Shown piece by piece: positions 42,131 through 55,136 of a stretch of DNA of 64,000 bases. Numbering within the stretch: position 1 is the stretch's first letter; each line of letters starts with the position of its first letter. Made by a program: the position numbers and the translations under genes. The stretch comes from Limnephilus marmoratus (taxonomy: Eukaryota > Arthropoda > Insecta > Trichoptera > Limnephilidae): the NCBI GenBank assembly GCA_917880885.1, contig OU862921.1, forward strand, positions 53,246,508 to 53,310,507, written 5' to 3'. The notes below the pieces were generated by a model. It ran no database searches. It saw only the letters and a list, made by a program, of their open reading frames with translations, and had not been told where the DNA came from.

Positions 42131-44940
42131 TGTCGCATATCTCAGAGCCTACGGCAGTTGCAATGATTTTGTGTTGAACCTATTCTTAGAAAGAAAAAAC
42201 GAAAAACATTACTTAATCAATTGTGCCTTATAAGGCGAAACTCAGCAAAGTATTATTAGAATGCCTCAGGGGTTTCTTTGTCTATAACTTAGCTTTTTCA
42301 AATAATATTTTCCGCCTTTTACAGATAGTTAACCATACCTTTTTATTAAAATATTTAGTTAGAGTATGTCAGCTTTTCTCGGAACAAGATTGACTATTTC
42401 TGCTTTTCGTGTTCTCCGCGTGTATCTTCAAGTTCGTGTAAATAAAATTAAACCTCCATTAAAATCGTCAATAATTGATAAATGAGCCGATCACTAATTT
42501 CGAATGGTTAAAAATTTGATTATTATTTATTGAAGCGCGTAGATTCATTGTACCTTCAAAGTTAAAACTAATTTTCCAAGTTTATACAAATGTAAATTTC
42601 ATCTGAAGTAAGCAAAGGATATCGTGCATTTCCACTGCCAAAGTTTAAGAATAATATTAGCATTAGAGCCCCCGTGGATTAGAAAATCTACGAGTCGTGT
42701 TCAATTCAGTCCATTTCTTTGGCTGTTGTGTAGTAGCGAAATGAAAATTTAAAGTTAGTTATGACCCACCCAGGGCAGTTTTGTAACAATCAAATTGCGA
42801 TTTGAGCAGAACTTTTTCCTTGTGTTGGCTGCATAAAGAATTTAATGAATTCTCCCGTCTACATACACATTTTTGACTAGACTGGGCAGAATATATTAGA
42901 AATAAAAGTCCGGTTTGTCAGGAGCTTTAGTAACTTACAACTTACAACATTAATATAGAAGAACATTTTATTTTGTCAACTTTTTTTTTCATATTACTTC
43001 AGACGAAGAGATTCATATTGTAAGAATGTAGAAAATTTGTGCATTCACAAAACTTGTCATACATTCATCTTGGTAGTATAAATGAAGATCTGCAGAGTCC
43101 GCCCAAAACAAAGTGGTGAAAAACCCCTGTGAAAAAAAAGTGGAAGGAGGGGGAGAGGGATTTAAAAAAATATATTCTTACGAACTGGGTCGAGTGAGGT
43201 ATCGTTTATTATGTTTTCATTAATGCTGGATCGAATGAGACCTCTCCCTAATCGATAAAATCAATATTTGGTGAAATAAGACAGTTTATTAATGAAGATA
43301 CATGAAATAATACAATTATTTAGCAAAAAATATTTAATTATCTGGAAGAGATATTAGAAAAATATAGGTTCATATAAATATTTACATCATACACTTCTCC
43401 TCACAAATTAAATCAGTTAACCCCCTCTGACTAATGCACGTTTGGGGACATGTACTCGCATTTGCAGGTAATCGCAGGTACTCGAATATGTAAAAAGCTC
43501 CTGAAAATCAAATCTGAACACCAAATATAACTAAATCTATTTCAAACCTTTCGCTTCCGATTAATAGTATCTCACCAGGAAAATACAAGGCATTCCTTCC
43601 ACTCTGAAAATAATCTTAATTTTACTAAGTTTAAATCAATAGATGCACAAATGAATACCGGGCTTGTGTTCCTACTGTTTCAAGCTGCCCGGAGCCAGTG
43701 GGACTACGGTATCACCAATTGTGGTGACACTGAAAATAGGGGAAAAGAGAAGAAGGAGGGAAAGATGGAGGTTTGGAAGATTCTGCCTATTCAGATCTGT
43801 TTAGCAAACATGGCTACAATTATTTCTTCAAGCAAAGCTCGTATCTGACTATTATTAGGTATCTATTACTTATTTGTGTACATATATATATACTTTAGAG
43901 CAACTTAGAAACATCTTAGAAATTCTAACGAGGATAGTTCTAAAAATATCTTAAAAGAAAATGGGTAATTTTTACCCGAGCTTTCCATTTGTTTAAACGT
44001 TATTATTCTGTATAAAATGTTGATAAGGGGAGAACTGAGAGGACATTACTATTAGTAGTCAAGTGTCACGTCCTGGGGACATTTCCATGTAGGTTGAGAC
44101 TGAGGCTGGGGCTGGGGCTGAGGCTGTATGGTATTTGCATATTCCGTTTAACCGTTGGGCCTTTGAAGAATTTTAGCATGTGATTTCCCCTGGATCCGTT
44201 CCAAGAGACTAATTGGCTTTCTTGCGGGCGCGGAATGTGCCCGGGGCTTTAGGAAGCTCGGAGCTTTCTTTACTTCCTTTACTACTTACGTCTGAGTATC
44301 TCTGAGGATCTTCCAAACCAGCCACGAAAGGCGTCGCGCATTTTAATGGTAGTGATTCTGCTTCATTTTCAAATAAATATAATAGAATGTCGTAAGAGCG
44401 ATGATTTGATAAATTCAAACATCGGATGCTTGAACTTGCATTTTTATTTTTCGGTATTATAACATTTTAATCTTTAACAAATTTGATTTATTTACCGACA
44501 TTGCCCGAAGTTCAACACGTTTTATGATGGTAATAGTTGCTCATTTTAGAACAATTGGAATATTGAAAAGATTTATCGAAGCTCTGTGGCACGTGATTGA
44601 AATGTCGTTGTGAGATGAAAACTAGTTGTGCTCAAATCTGAAGAAAAAACCTCATCGTTATCAGTTATCACAAAAGTGAGTCCGAGAGCTTTTAGCGCTT
44701 TCGGTAAACAATTTATCTGCTTTCAAGTTAGGATTTACTAAATTATTAAAACTTTCTAAACACTTAATGCTAAAAAAATATATGAAAAACAGAAAACATA
44801 TTTTAACAATACTAAATCATGACAATCCAAATTAAATCATGTACCACAAACAAACCAAAACTTATGATGTTCATAATTGCCCTCTTTCAAAGCGTAATTA
44901 CTTACTTTTCAATAAATTATTTCTAATGCTTAATTATATT
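42131..44940. other. 2.8 kb without recognisable gene
   Basis: AT-rich DNA. A short GGCTGG/GAGGCT hexamer run lies at 44098-44125. The frames 43651-43848 (+) and 44209-44418 (-) have no domain. Confidence 0.5.
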
Positions 44941-47900
44941 ATACTTTCAAAATGGATTCTAACAAAACGGCAATAACATTTTATTATCAAAATGTACGTG
45001 GTTTAAATAATTTATTCTGCGAAGTGCTCAGTTGCAATTATGATTTAATTTGTTTTAAAGAAACATGGTTAGATTCCACAATCTATGACCATGAAATAGT
45101 AGATGATCGTTATAATATATATAGATGCGATAGGGACATATCGAGTTCTCTTAAAAAATCAGGTGGTGGTATTCTAATAACCATTAAGAAAGAAATGACA
45201 TATTTCATAGTCTCAGCACACATCTCAAAATCTATATGGATTAAATTTAAAATACATGAAACATCCAGACAATCCATTAACTTATGTTTGGCGTATTTGC
45301 CTCCAGATATACGAGTACCAATAGAAAATCTCACAGATTTTTTTGAAAAGTGTCAAACGACGTATAATAATTTGTCATCAGAGGATATAACAATAATAAT
45401 GGGTGATTTTAATGTGCCATCTATTCAATACTCACCAACTGTCAATGTAACGCACACCAGACCAGTCTTACATAATAGCCGAAAATCAATATCTCTACTA
45501 GACTTTCAAAATTTGACTGGACTTAATCAATTTAATTACTTCACTAACAACATAGATCGAATTTTAGATTTAGTGTTTTCAAACCATAACCTCAACATTC
45601 AAATTGCTTCCCATGTGCTATCCAAAATTGACCCTTATCATCCTCCCATTGAATTCGACATTTTGATGTCAAAATACAGACCCCTACCCACTAATCCAGA
45701 TCACATCAAATATAACTTCAAAAAAACGGATTACATTTAATGCAATGAAATGTTATCACTTAATAACTGGGACGATCTTAACACGCTGAATTGTAATGAC
45801 TCCCTACTACATTTTTATAACTTGTTATCGCTATCAATTGAAAAACACACTCCGCGCTTAAGAATCAGGAATAATAAGTTTCCAATTTGGTTTAGCAGTG
45901 TTCTGATCCACCAACTCAGAGAAAAAGAAAAGTTTAGAGAGAAATGGAAAAAATAAAAAAATCAATGTGACTATGACAGTTTTTCTATCTTGAGGGCTAG
46001 AGTAAAAGTATCCATACGTTCATGCCTTAAAGCCTATGTAGATTCAATAGAAAATTCTCTCCCTAACAGTATCAAAAATCTTTCAACCCTCATTAATTCG
46101 AAAAGAATTTCTAATTCTCTCCCCAAAATAATGCATCTCCATGACAAATCAGCAACAAATGGAAAAGATACATGTGAACTGTTATCTACTTACTACTCTT
46201 CTATTTTTAGCTCACCATCCAATTCTAAAAGTGACTCTAAACTTTCATCCCCACTCTATAATTATCCACTGTCTCATATCAAAATAACGTTAGAGAAGGT
46301 CAAAGCGAAATTAAACACTGTTGATATCAATAAGGGTTCCGGCCCAGATGGAATTCCTCCACTATTTATTCGAAGTTGTGCAGATCAGCTTGCAATACCA
46401 TTACACAAAATATTCATCAAAAGTCTGAACGATGGAGTATTTCCGGATCTGTGGAAGGTTGCCCACGTAATTCCGATCCACAAATCTGGCAGTAAAAATG
46501 ATGTAACTAACTACCGTCCTACCAGCCTTTTATCTTGTTTTGGTAAAATATTCGAGTCCATCGTAAAACCATTTTTAACCACGTTACACATATACTTAGT
46601 CCTTTTCAACATGGCTTTGTAGCTAAAAGATCCGCAAATACTAATTTACTCGAGTATATGAACTTTCTGTGTAAACCAATAAATAATAAAACACAAGTAG
46701 ATGCCGTGTACACCGACGTCAGTAAGGCCTTTGACAGAGTTAGTCACTCTATCTTAATGAATAAACTCGATAAAATCGGCATTCACGTAAACCTGCTTCG
46801 TTGGTTAGAATCATATTTATCACATAGAAGTCAATTAGTTACTGTTAACGGATTTAACTCTTCCCCAATATTAGTTACGTCGGGCGTACCACAAGGATCT
46901 CACCTTGGACCCTTACTTTTCTTAATCTTTATTAACGACCTTACATATAAACTCCGCTGTAATTTTTCTCTATACGCTGATGACCTCAAATTATATAAAG
47001 CAATTAAATCTATGAAAGATTGTGAACTCTTACAACAAGACCTTAACACAATATCTACCTGGTATGTTGACAATGAAATGGAACTGAATATAGCTAAGTG
47101 CAAAGTTATAAACTTCACCAAGAACACCAACAAAATTCTTTATTCATATAGCATATGTGGTCACAATCTGGAAACAGTTGAATCAATAAAAGATTTAGGA
47201 ATTATATTTGACAACAAACTAACATTCAACGAACATATAGAATACATAGTGAGTAAATCAAATAAATTACTTGGTTTTATTGTAAGATCAACCAAACTGT
47301 TTAAGAATTCTAATAGCCTAATAATTCTATTCAATTCCTTAATCCGAAGTGTTCTTGAGTACGGGTCAACAGTCTGGAATCCACATTATATTACACAGGT
47401 ATCTAGACTCGAAGTCCAAAGAAAATTTACACGGATTTTGTCTTACCGATCAGGTGTCTATCATCTTCTAGACGGGTACGAACAAAGACTTAAACATTTC
47501 AAATTAGAGAGTCTGGTTAAAAGACGTAACATAAATGACCTCTTAATGCTTTATAAAATTGTGAATAATCGTGTAGACAGTAACTTAGTCAACCAAATCA
47601 AGTTATACGCCAGGCCCAAATCTACAAGAACCCTTAACATATTTTGGACCGAAATTTTTATCCTATGTCTAGAATGTCTAGATCATACAACGATCTTGTT
47701 AAGATATCCAGTTTCAAAGATATTTTTGTAAATAGTTTAACATGTTTCAAAAAATATCTCCACAATTTGAGCACTAAAAAAAAATTGGTTATTTTATTAC
47801 TTTTCAGTAAATACTTCGTTATAAATATTGTATACTTGTTATTATTGTGTATTTCAATTTGTATTTAGGTTTTAGTTATGTATAAATAATACTTGCATTG

Positions 47901-48055
47901 TTTTTCATGAGTTTGCTTATGTTAAAATGCATATGTGATTACTGCAGACACATTAGTCTAGGGATATTTATATTTGTGTTCTAATTTATTATATATTACC
48001 CACAAAAATGTTGTATAAATATCCTGTTTGTGTCTCAAATAAATAAATATATGTT
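44940..48055 (+). mobile_element. Jockey-like LINE, ORF2 part with 3' tail
   Basis: The ORF2 coding region is covered from its start to its end, followed by an untranslated tail ending in (AAATA)n near 48040-48050. No ORF1 is found upstream, so the copy is 5'-truncated or ORF1 has been lost. No TSD found. Confidence 0.85.
44952..47870 (+). pseudogene. Jockey-like ORF2: endonuclease + RT, lightly broken
   Basis: Endonuclease (44952-45740): ITFYYQNVRGLNNLFCEVLS, LICFKETWLDS, SGGGILITIKK, TIIMGDFNVPSIQYS, FTNNIDRILDLVFSN, KIDPYHPPIEF. TAA codons at 45738 and 45954 interrupt one frame that continues to 46622. RT: KGSGPDGIPPLFIRSCADQL, WKVAHVIPIHKSGSKNDVTN YRP; a frameshift near 46590; then AVYTDVSKAFDRVSHSILMN (motif A), TSGVPQGSHLGPLLFLIFIN (motif B), SLYADDLKLYKAI (catalytic YADD), DLGIIFDNKLTFNEHI. 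A last shift near 47640 leads to FYPMSRMSRSYNDLVKISSF in another frame. ORF2 nicks the target and reverse-transcribes the element RNA. Moderately young but dead. Confidence 0.9.
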
Positions 48056-48060
48056 TTATT

Positions 48061-48960
48061 TTCCTTACAGAAAATACCTGATCATAAAGTTAACATTGTA
48101 ATCCACGACGAAAAATGTGACCATGTACTCTGTAAACAACATAATCCTATTCGTACCGTTATTAACTCTTCTTCCGAAATTAAATATCTCGGTGTGATCA
48201 TTGATCAAAACCTGAAGTGGAATAGTCACATTTCATAGTAAGTGAAGAGAATAAGGAAATGCATATATGTATATTTGTTAAGTTAAGAAATATTTTATAT
48301 GTAAAAATTATCAAAAACGTGTACTATGCCCTTGTTCATTCTTTACTAATCTACCTCTTAGGAATTATAGAGCATCTTACGAAAACAATCTAAACTCAGT
48401 AAAAGTTTCACAAAGAATCATCATTAAAGTAATATAAAAAAAACTACCTTTTCAACAGAATCACTTTTTAAATTGTTTCCAGTATCAAATGTCAATGACA
48501 TATTCCAGCAAGCTTCTATTATAAAAATGCGTAAGGAAAAAAATAACAAAGAATATCAAGAATTTTACAAACTAATGAGAAATGGAAACCAATTTATTAC
48601 ACCTAATTTTAAAACAACTCAAATGCAACATCATTATATTTTCCAAGCCTTAAAAAACTATAATAACCTCCCTTACAAATTACGCTGTATCATCACCCAA
48701 TCAAAACAAATAAATAAAATTAAACAATTTTTCAAAAAAAAAATTACAGTAAAAAGTAAATATTTTATGTTATATTTTATATTATATTTTATATTTCATA
48801 TAATAACTTAAAACCTAAGTAAGAATCGTGGCTCCCTTATCAGGCACAAGAGCTCCTCTTTTCTGATAAGGGAACGTACCCATACCACGTGACCAACTTT
48901 TTGTCAAATATGTATATATATAATATGTAACTCATATTATTTATATTAAAATAACAAAAA
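48061..48960 (+). mobile_element. 5'-truncated LINE related to the 32.4-41.3 kb LINE
   Basis: Reads HKVNIVIHDEKCDHVLCKQH, EIKYLGVIIDQNLKWNSHIS then a stop. 48473-48811 gives MRNGNQFITPNFKTTQMQHH YIFQALKNYNNLPYKLRCII, like the C-terminus of the larger LINE (HHYAYQGIKFFNALPYKI). A hairpin (CCCTTATCAG/CTGATAAGGG, 48836-48871) lies in the 3' UTR, and an A-rich tail ends near 48975. Confidence 0.75.
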
Positions 48961-48975
48961 AAATAAAAAAATTAA

Positions 48976-50270
48976 CATTCACAGTTTTTTGTGCATATTT
49001 AGAATATAACTTGAACGTCTCTTCACATCAAATCAAAATGAACAATTTAACAGGTCGCTTTTTCTGCGCCTAAATAACTTCAAACAGGCAATTTTCCAAC
49101 ACACAGAGTTAACCGTGAAACCACTGAAGGCGTTTGTTGCATTCCTGTACAGTACAGTCTTACTTATTTTCTTCTTCAATAATAGCATAATCGCTGTGTG
49201 GCCTCATAACTTTTTCATCACGGGCCGGTTGTTTCACAGAACTACAACACGAAATTTGATGAATTGTTCCAATCCTGTGAAACCACCCCTTTGGAAGACT
49301 TTTTGTTATTTATTTAATTATTTTTTATTGATGGTTGATATCGCTTTTGTAATATAACCGACAATCTATGAAAATTGAGACTGTAATATCCCTGCATGAA
49401 TTTTTTATAATAAACTCAGAATTCCGTTGCACAAAATGCTTAGTTATATATGATCTCTATTTATGGGTTGGTATGCGATGAAGGGCAGAATGAATGAAAA
49501 ATATTCGAAAACAATATTTTTGGTTCTGTGTACAGTGGCATGCCAAATATACACGTTTGAAGGAAAAAGATTTTTTATGTTGGCTGGACAAATATGTATA
49601 GAATTGTACAATTCAAACTTCTATTATTCGAAACTAGTTTAACACTGCCACTGAGGTGAATTTTTTTGTTGTTGTCATTCTGCTGAAGAGTAGGGTGACA
49701 GACGTGCATTTTAGTTACCATTATTTTAGAAGTTTTTGTTGTTGAATAGTGTTTTTTTCTTTACTTGTCTTTCGCGTGATTAGAGAACTGCTGACAAATA
49801 GACTTGCAGGTTTTTATTCGTACAGGAAACTAATGTTTGGATCATTTACAGCGCCCTTGAGGTGATTTTTCACAAAAACGGCGCTATACAAATTATCAAA
49901 TTATTATTGTTATTATTATTTCTTCGTCGAATGTTTATTTTCCACGCAGCTTTTTATACCCAGGAAACAGTCAGTGTTGCGTGCAGGTATTCGCGATGTC
50001 CTTATAACGAAACCATTCTTCCCGAGGTAACCATCGCGACTTAAGGTTGAAGGTGTTTGCAGGATGGTTTGTCTATTGATTCGATCTTGTTCGCCCTCTG
50101 AAATTTCACCTTCTTCGTAGATTAAATTTTCACCTTCTTCGTGGATCTCTTCAAATAAAAAAAAATGTTGTTATTGTTTATTTCAGAGACGCGCGCTGCA
50201 CACATTTGTTGTGTTGCGTGCAGTTGTTTGTGAACTTTTGAGTGATCAAAAAATCATAAAAAAGATTATG
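48976..50270. other. no gene recognised
   Basis: Frames 49115-49357 and 49862-50044 have no domain. No repeat with a partner in the window. Confidence 0.5.
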
Positions 50271-50373
50271 TAATTCTTAAACCCTTATTTTAATTTCTCA
50301 CTACCTTGATTGGTGAAGTATTCCCTACGTTGGGCAACTTTTGGTGAACTGTGATTCCCCCACTTTCTTGAGC

Positions 50374-50409
50374 GAACGTTTCGGAAAGTCTTCCAGAGAC
50401 CATCATCAG
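50374..50409 (-). ncRNA. hammerhead-like motif, possible PLE relic
   Basis: Minus strand: CTGATGA, a GTCT-CTGGA-AGAC stem II, then CCGAAACGTTC. CTGATGA..CCGAAACGTT is a common form of the PLE pseudo-LTR hammerhead. No PLE coding sequence is nearby, and the cleavage triad is not clear. Frame 50285-50473 (-) overlaps it without a recognisable domain. Confidence 0.4.
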
Positions 50410-50479
50410 GAAAGGTGCGTCGGACTATTCTAAAGGCCGACTCAAGAAGGAAGACGAAGCGCAACATTTTCAACTCTCA

Positions 50480-52474
50480 AAAACAACCAACAAAATATAT
50501 GTTTTATTCAAATAAACCTTTTTCAATAGTTAGAATAAATTAAGCAACATGACTACCTATGTTCAGTTCACGATTCATAAATCTCGCTTCTCATTCGAGT
50601 GGTATAAATGCGGAGGACAAAAACTGCCGAGAAACTTCTTTGAAATCTTCAGTTCGCACTGTTTATGTGTTTATGCATGCAAATAAACAATCTGCAGAAG
50701 CGAAGCTTTTGACATTATAAATGCACTGAAGTTATTATCCTTCAAATAAACCGTCGCATAAACTGTTAGCTAATAATTGACAACGAAATTTTGGCTTTTA
50801 AATTCGAGACAGTGATAAAAACGAAATGAAAAAAGTTTTCTGCAGAAAAGATATGTACTACTTCCTTCGCGAATGGTCAGATGCATCAAAATGTACTTAG
50901 TAAAAAAAAGTGGACTCTGCGAAAAGCAACAAAAAATAAAATCTAAACCTTTGATGTTTGTGTCGTCGCAAGCCAAGAATTCTCAGAATGGACCGAGTAA
51001 CTAATATATATTACATAGCTAGAGTAGAGGTCAAGACAAAAATGCATGAAGACCAGTCAATACCATACCAAATGTAAAATGAAGTGTTTTTGCATTTTAC
51101 AGTTTTTTTTTTTTTTTTTAAACAAAGATATGGGTGCATTCCAGAGCTAGAACAACGTAAGAATATTTGAAAAATCTCCTACCATCATTGTAATAGGAAA
51201 AAATAATAATGTAAAATAAAATAAAGGAAAAAAGTGTCTATTGTACAATAATGGTGGACTTCTTTAAATCTTTTCTCCTTCCTTACTATTAGGAATTGTG
51301 GTAGGGTCCTTTCTTCAATTTTAAAACACTCCGACAGATTAAATTGAGATCATTTATTTACAGACTTTCAGGTAAAGCATGATTAAAACACTAAGACATG
51401 CTACAATTATTTTGTACCGCCCGGTTTCCCGTTCTTTAACTTAAAAGCTAAAACAAGTCTTGTTTATTGTTCTACGATTGGTGATAAAAAGGGAGCGAAT
51501 ACACAGGAAACAAGCCTTTTGTATCAAATCATGAACTTCTTAACAAAATGCGCTGTCATTTAAAAAAACTGACACCAGCGCCATCAGTTCGCACAAAGAA
51601 AGTCGTGCAGAAACCTGCATTATCGACATACAACCTATTGACACACAACCAATTAAACTAGATAAAAAAGGAAACTGTAGAGGTCAGTGACTGCACTAAT
51701 TCAATCACAATAACAAAATTGGAGTTTTCATAAATCTACTGACTTAGATAATATTACTCCTGTGTGGTCGTAACTTAAAAAAGGATAACTTCAAATATTC
51801 AGGTTCAATGAAAATGACTTGTATGTTTGTTATGACTTATGACTTCTTGTTCTCGTGGATAATTTTTCAGAGATTAATTGAAGCCACAGTAATATACATA
51901 GCAGATATAGACAAACATTTTATGAGTGATATATCATTGTCATTTCTCATTACTCTCTGAGCTAAGCGCTGAACACATAATTGATTACAAAGTTCATTAG
52001 TTTGTTGGCAGTAAAGGCTTTTTGTTTGTGGTGTTTTATTTGATAACATCAATTCTATGAATTATCGCCTGGGAAGAGCTGGAGAGACTGACATTGATTG
52101 CGAACAGGATATTTTTAATGAAATATTTCTGTACAAACTATAATCACACATTTAAAATTATATTTTTTTGGCTGCCTATATTATTGGTGGTGAGTGATTT
52201 TAAATAATTTAAAATATTTCCGACAAGTTAAATTTTAAAATTTAAACTTCGGCTGAACTATGAAAAAATTGAAAATTTTTAAATTTTAAGAAATTAAATA
52301 AAATCTTATTTTGTTGGTTTTTCATCCCCATGGAAATAATTACAGTATTAAAACACAAAGTTTACTTTACCCTAATTATAAAAGATTTCCATAAGACTAA
52401 TCTTCTGCGAATACTTTAATTTTTCAAAAAATATAAGATTGGCAAAGCCGTTATCGTTTTAATATAATATGGCT
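50480..52474. other. no gene recognised
   Basis: AT-rich DNA with a T run at 51102-51119. Frames 50770-50976 and 51867-52052 (-) lack domains. Confidence 0.5.
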
Positions 52475-52483
52475 ATATTTGCG

Positions 52484-52494
52484 AAAAAAAAAAG

Positions 52495-52547
<53 letters not shown>
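52484..52547. repeat. poly(A) block at the 5' junction of the RTE
   Basis: 63 A and a single G between the left TSD and the first RTE base. It is in frame with the ORF, producing a run of Lys codons that is not part of the protein family. Confidence 0.9.
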
Positions 52548-52550
<3 letters not shown>

Positions 52551-55057
52551 ATCAGGACTGCCCAAACCATGATGTCAAGATAGTGATAGGGGATTTTAAT
52601 GCAAAGATAGGAAGGGAATCAGTGTATAGACCTACAGTTGGAGCACATAGCCTGCACGCAGAATCTAATGATAATGGTACAAAATTAATTGATTTTGCAA
52701 CTTCCCACAATATGATTGTGAGTAGCACATGTTTCCCAAGAAAAGATATATATAAAGGAACATGGAGAACACCAGATGGTAGAAATGTTAACCAGATAGA
52801 CCACCTACTTGTTGAGGCAAGGCATAAATCTGATTTAATGAGCATACGAACATACCGTGGAGCAAATGTTGACTCGGATCATTACCTTGTTATCTCCAAA
52901 ATACGGAGTAGAATATCAAACGTGAAGAAACAGAGGGGATCACGCACAAATAAATTTGATATTGAAAGCCTAAAAGTACCAGAAACAGCAGAAAAGTTCA
53001 TTACAACCATAAATCATAAGCTGGAGGACATCAGCGACCATGTGGAACAACATGATATTAACTCCTACTGGGATGGTGTTAAGTCTGTGATTACCAATGC
53101 AGCTGACGAAGTTCTGGGAAGCAGGCAAACACAACCAAGAGAATTATGGTTCGATGCAGAATGCCAACAAGCAACCAATGTGAAGAATGACGCATATCTA
53201 AGAATGCAACAGCGACATCGTACACGGCAAGCAGAGATGGAATACAGAGAACTAAGAAAGCATGAGAAAAAACTGCACAGAAGGAAGAAACGAGTATTTC
53301 TCGAGAACCAAATCAAGGAAGTGGAACTAGCCAAGGCCCAAAACAGAAGTCGACTTTTCTATCAGAAGGTAAACCATCAAAGAAAAGAATACAAGCCCAG
53401 AATTACAATGTGCTACGACAGCGAGGGAAATATTTTGAATGAAAAGTCAAGAATTCTGAATAGATGGGTGGAATATTTTGATGCTCTGCTAAACGGAAGT
53501 GTAGATGAGAGTGTGGGTGAAAATTTGACAAGGGATGGAAACATCACTGATGGTGGTGCTAATGATGATGACAATGTCGAGCCGCCACCAACATTAGAAG
53601 AAGTAGTGGGTGCCATTAAAAGTCTACATAACAATAAATCACCTGGAACTGACAACATCTCTGCAGAGTTATTCAAATATGGCGGAGAGAACCTTCAAGT
53701 CCATATATATAATATCATTAAATCCATCTGGTGCTTTGAGACTCTGCCAAGTGAATGGAACTGTGGAATAATTTGCCCTCTTCACAAGAAAGGAGACCCT
53801 ATGAACTGCTCTAACTATAGGGGCATAACGCTGCTGAATATCTCATACAAGATCCTATCAAATGTACTGTGTGGTAGGCTTATGAAATATTCGGATGGCA
53901 TAATTGGCCAATATCAAACTGGGTTCCGTAAGGGGAAATCTACAACTGATCAAATCTTTTCACTGAGACAGATACTGGAAAAAACAATAGAATTTAATGT
54001 TGATACATACCATCTCTTCATAGATTTTAAGGCTGCCTATGACACGGTAAATAGAGAAAGACTGTACAGAGCCTTGGATGAATTTAATATCCCAAGAAAA
54101 CTGGTAAACTTAGTAAGGCTCACAATGTCTAATGTTGAGTGCCGAGTCAGAATACAACAGGATCTGTCAGACACCCTAAAGACCTTCAATGGACTAAGAC
54201 AAGGAGATGCACTTGCCTGCATTTTATTCAATTTAGCGCTGGAAAAGGCCATCCGAAATGCAGGTATACAAACCACAGGCCATATTTTTAACAAGTCTGT
54301 TCAGCTCCTTGCTTATGCTGACGATATAGATATCATCGCACGCTCAGAATATGAACTAAAATCGGCGTTTAAAAGCTTAGCTACGTCGGCAAGGAACATG
54401 GGATTGGTCATCAACGAGGGGAAGACAAAATATATGCCCGTACATGGACGCCAGAAACCACCAAGTATACAGATAGATAATTATACATTTGAAACTGTCA
54501 ACGAGTTTGTATATCTCGGTACTATGGTGACAAATGACAACAATGTATCCAGCGAAATCAAAAGAAGAATGGTAACTGCAAATCGATACTACTTTGGGCT
54601 ACAAAAGCATATGAAATCTCGCCACCTTACCAGAAGAACTAAAGTCCTGCTTTACAAGACCCTTATACGACCTGTTCTTATGTATGGTTCGGAATGCTGG
54701 ACAATCAGTAAGGGTGATGAAGGAGCCCTAGAAAGTTTTGAAAGGAAGGTGCTGCGAAGGATTTACGGCCCAGTCTGTGATAATGGAGAATGGCGTATCA
54801 GATACAACCAGGAGCTATACGATCTTTACGAGGACCCTAATATCTCCAAGGAAATCAAAACTGGAAGACTCAGGTGGGCTGGACATATCCAGAGAATGAG
54901 CGAAGGAGATATTCCAAAGCGAATTATGGATGGTGCACCTGGGGGTCGGAGAAGAGTTGGAAGACCAAAGCTTCGATGGCTGGATGGAGTGGTGAAGGAT
55001 GCAAGCACCATCGGCATCCGAAACTGGCGCAACGCAGCACAACACCGACAGTCATGA
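52548..55057 (+). CDS. RTE ORF2 protein, N-terminally truncated, frame open
   Basis: 836 codons without interruption from TYQDCPNHDVKIVIGDFNAK (second half of the AP endonuclease: GDFN, then NQIDHLLV and SDHYLVI) through a linker rich in Lys/Arg/Glu helices, to RT: NNKSPGTDNISAELFKYGG, NYRGITLLNISYKILSNVL, QTGFRKGKSTTDQIFSLRQI, motif A LFIDFKAAYDTVNRERLYRA, motif B NGLRQGDALACILFN, motif C QLLAYADDIDIIARS (YADD), then VYLGTMVTNDNNVSSEI, RPVLMYGSECWTISKGDEG and the C-terminal GRLRWAGHIQRMSEGDIPKR. A frame from MAIFAKKK at 52469 exists only because flank and poly(A) are in frame. Missing the first half of the nuclease, it cannot act as a complete element. Confidence 0.92.
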
Positions 55058-55136
55058 AGGCAGGATCTGCTGGAGGCCAGGACCCGACCTGGGTTGTAGA
55101 GCCACAGATGATGATGATGATGATGATATTTGCGAA

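Larger units (their letters stand above)
52475..55136 (+). mobile_element. young RTE-clade LINE, 5'-truncated, with TSD and 5' poly(A)
   Basis: ATATTTGCGAA occurs at 52475-52485 and again at 55126-55136 as an 11-bp TSD. Between them lie a 64-bp A run (52484-52547, one G at 52494), the RTE ORF from the middle of the endonuclease, a short 3' UTR and a (GAT)n tail at 55106-55125, the usual RTE ending. The TSD and open frame indicate recent insertion. Confidence 0.9.

Noticed and set aside
48042..48062. True 3' splice site of a host gene
   Set aside because: The sequence downstream is LINE ORF2 and no matching host exons are seen; kept only as a junction curiosity.
52469..52550. Start of an 862-residue protein with a Lys-rich N-terminus
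   Set aside because: The Met and Lys run come from flanking DNA, the TSD and the poly(A) block being in frame with the RTE. The family protein starts far upstream of the truncation.
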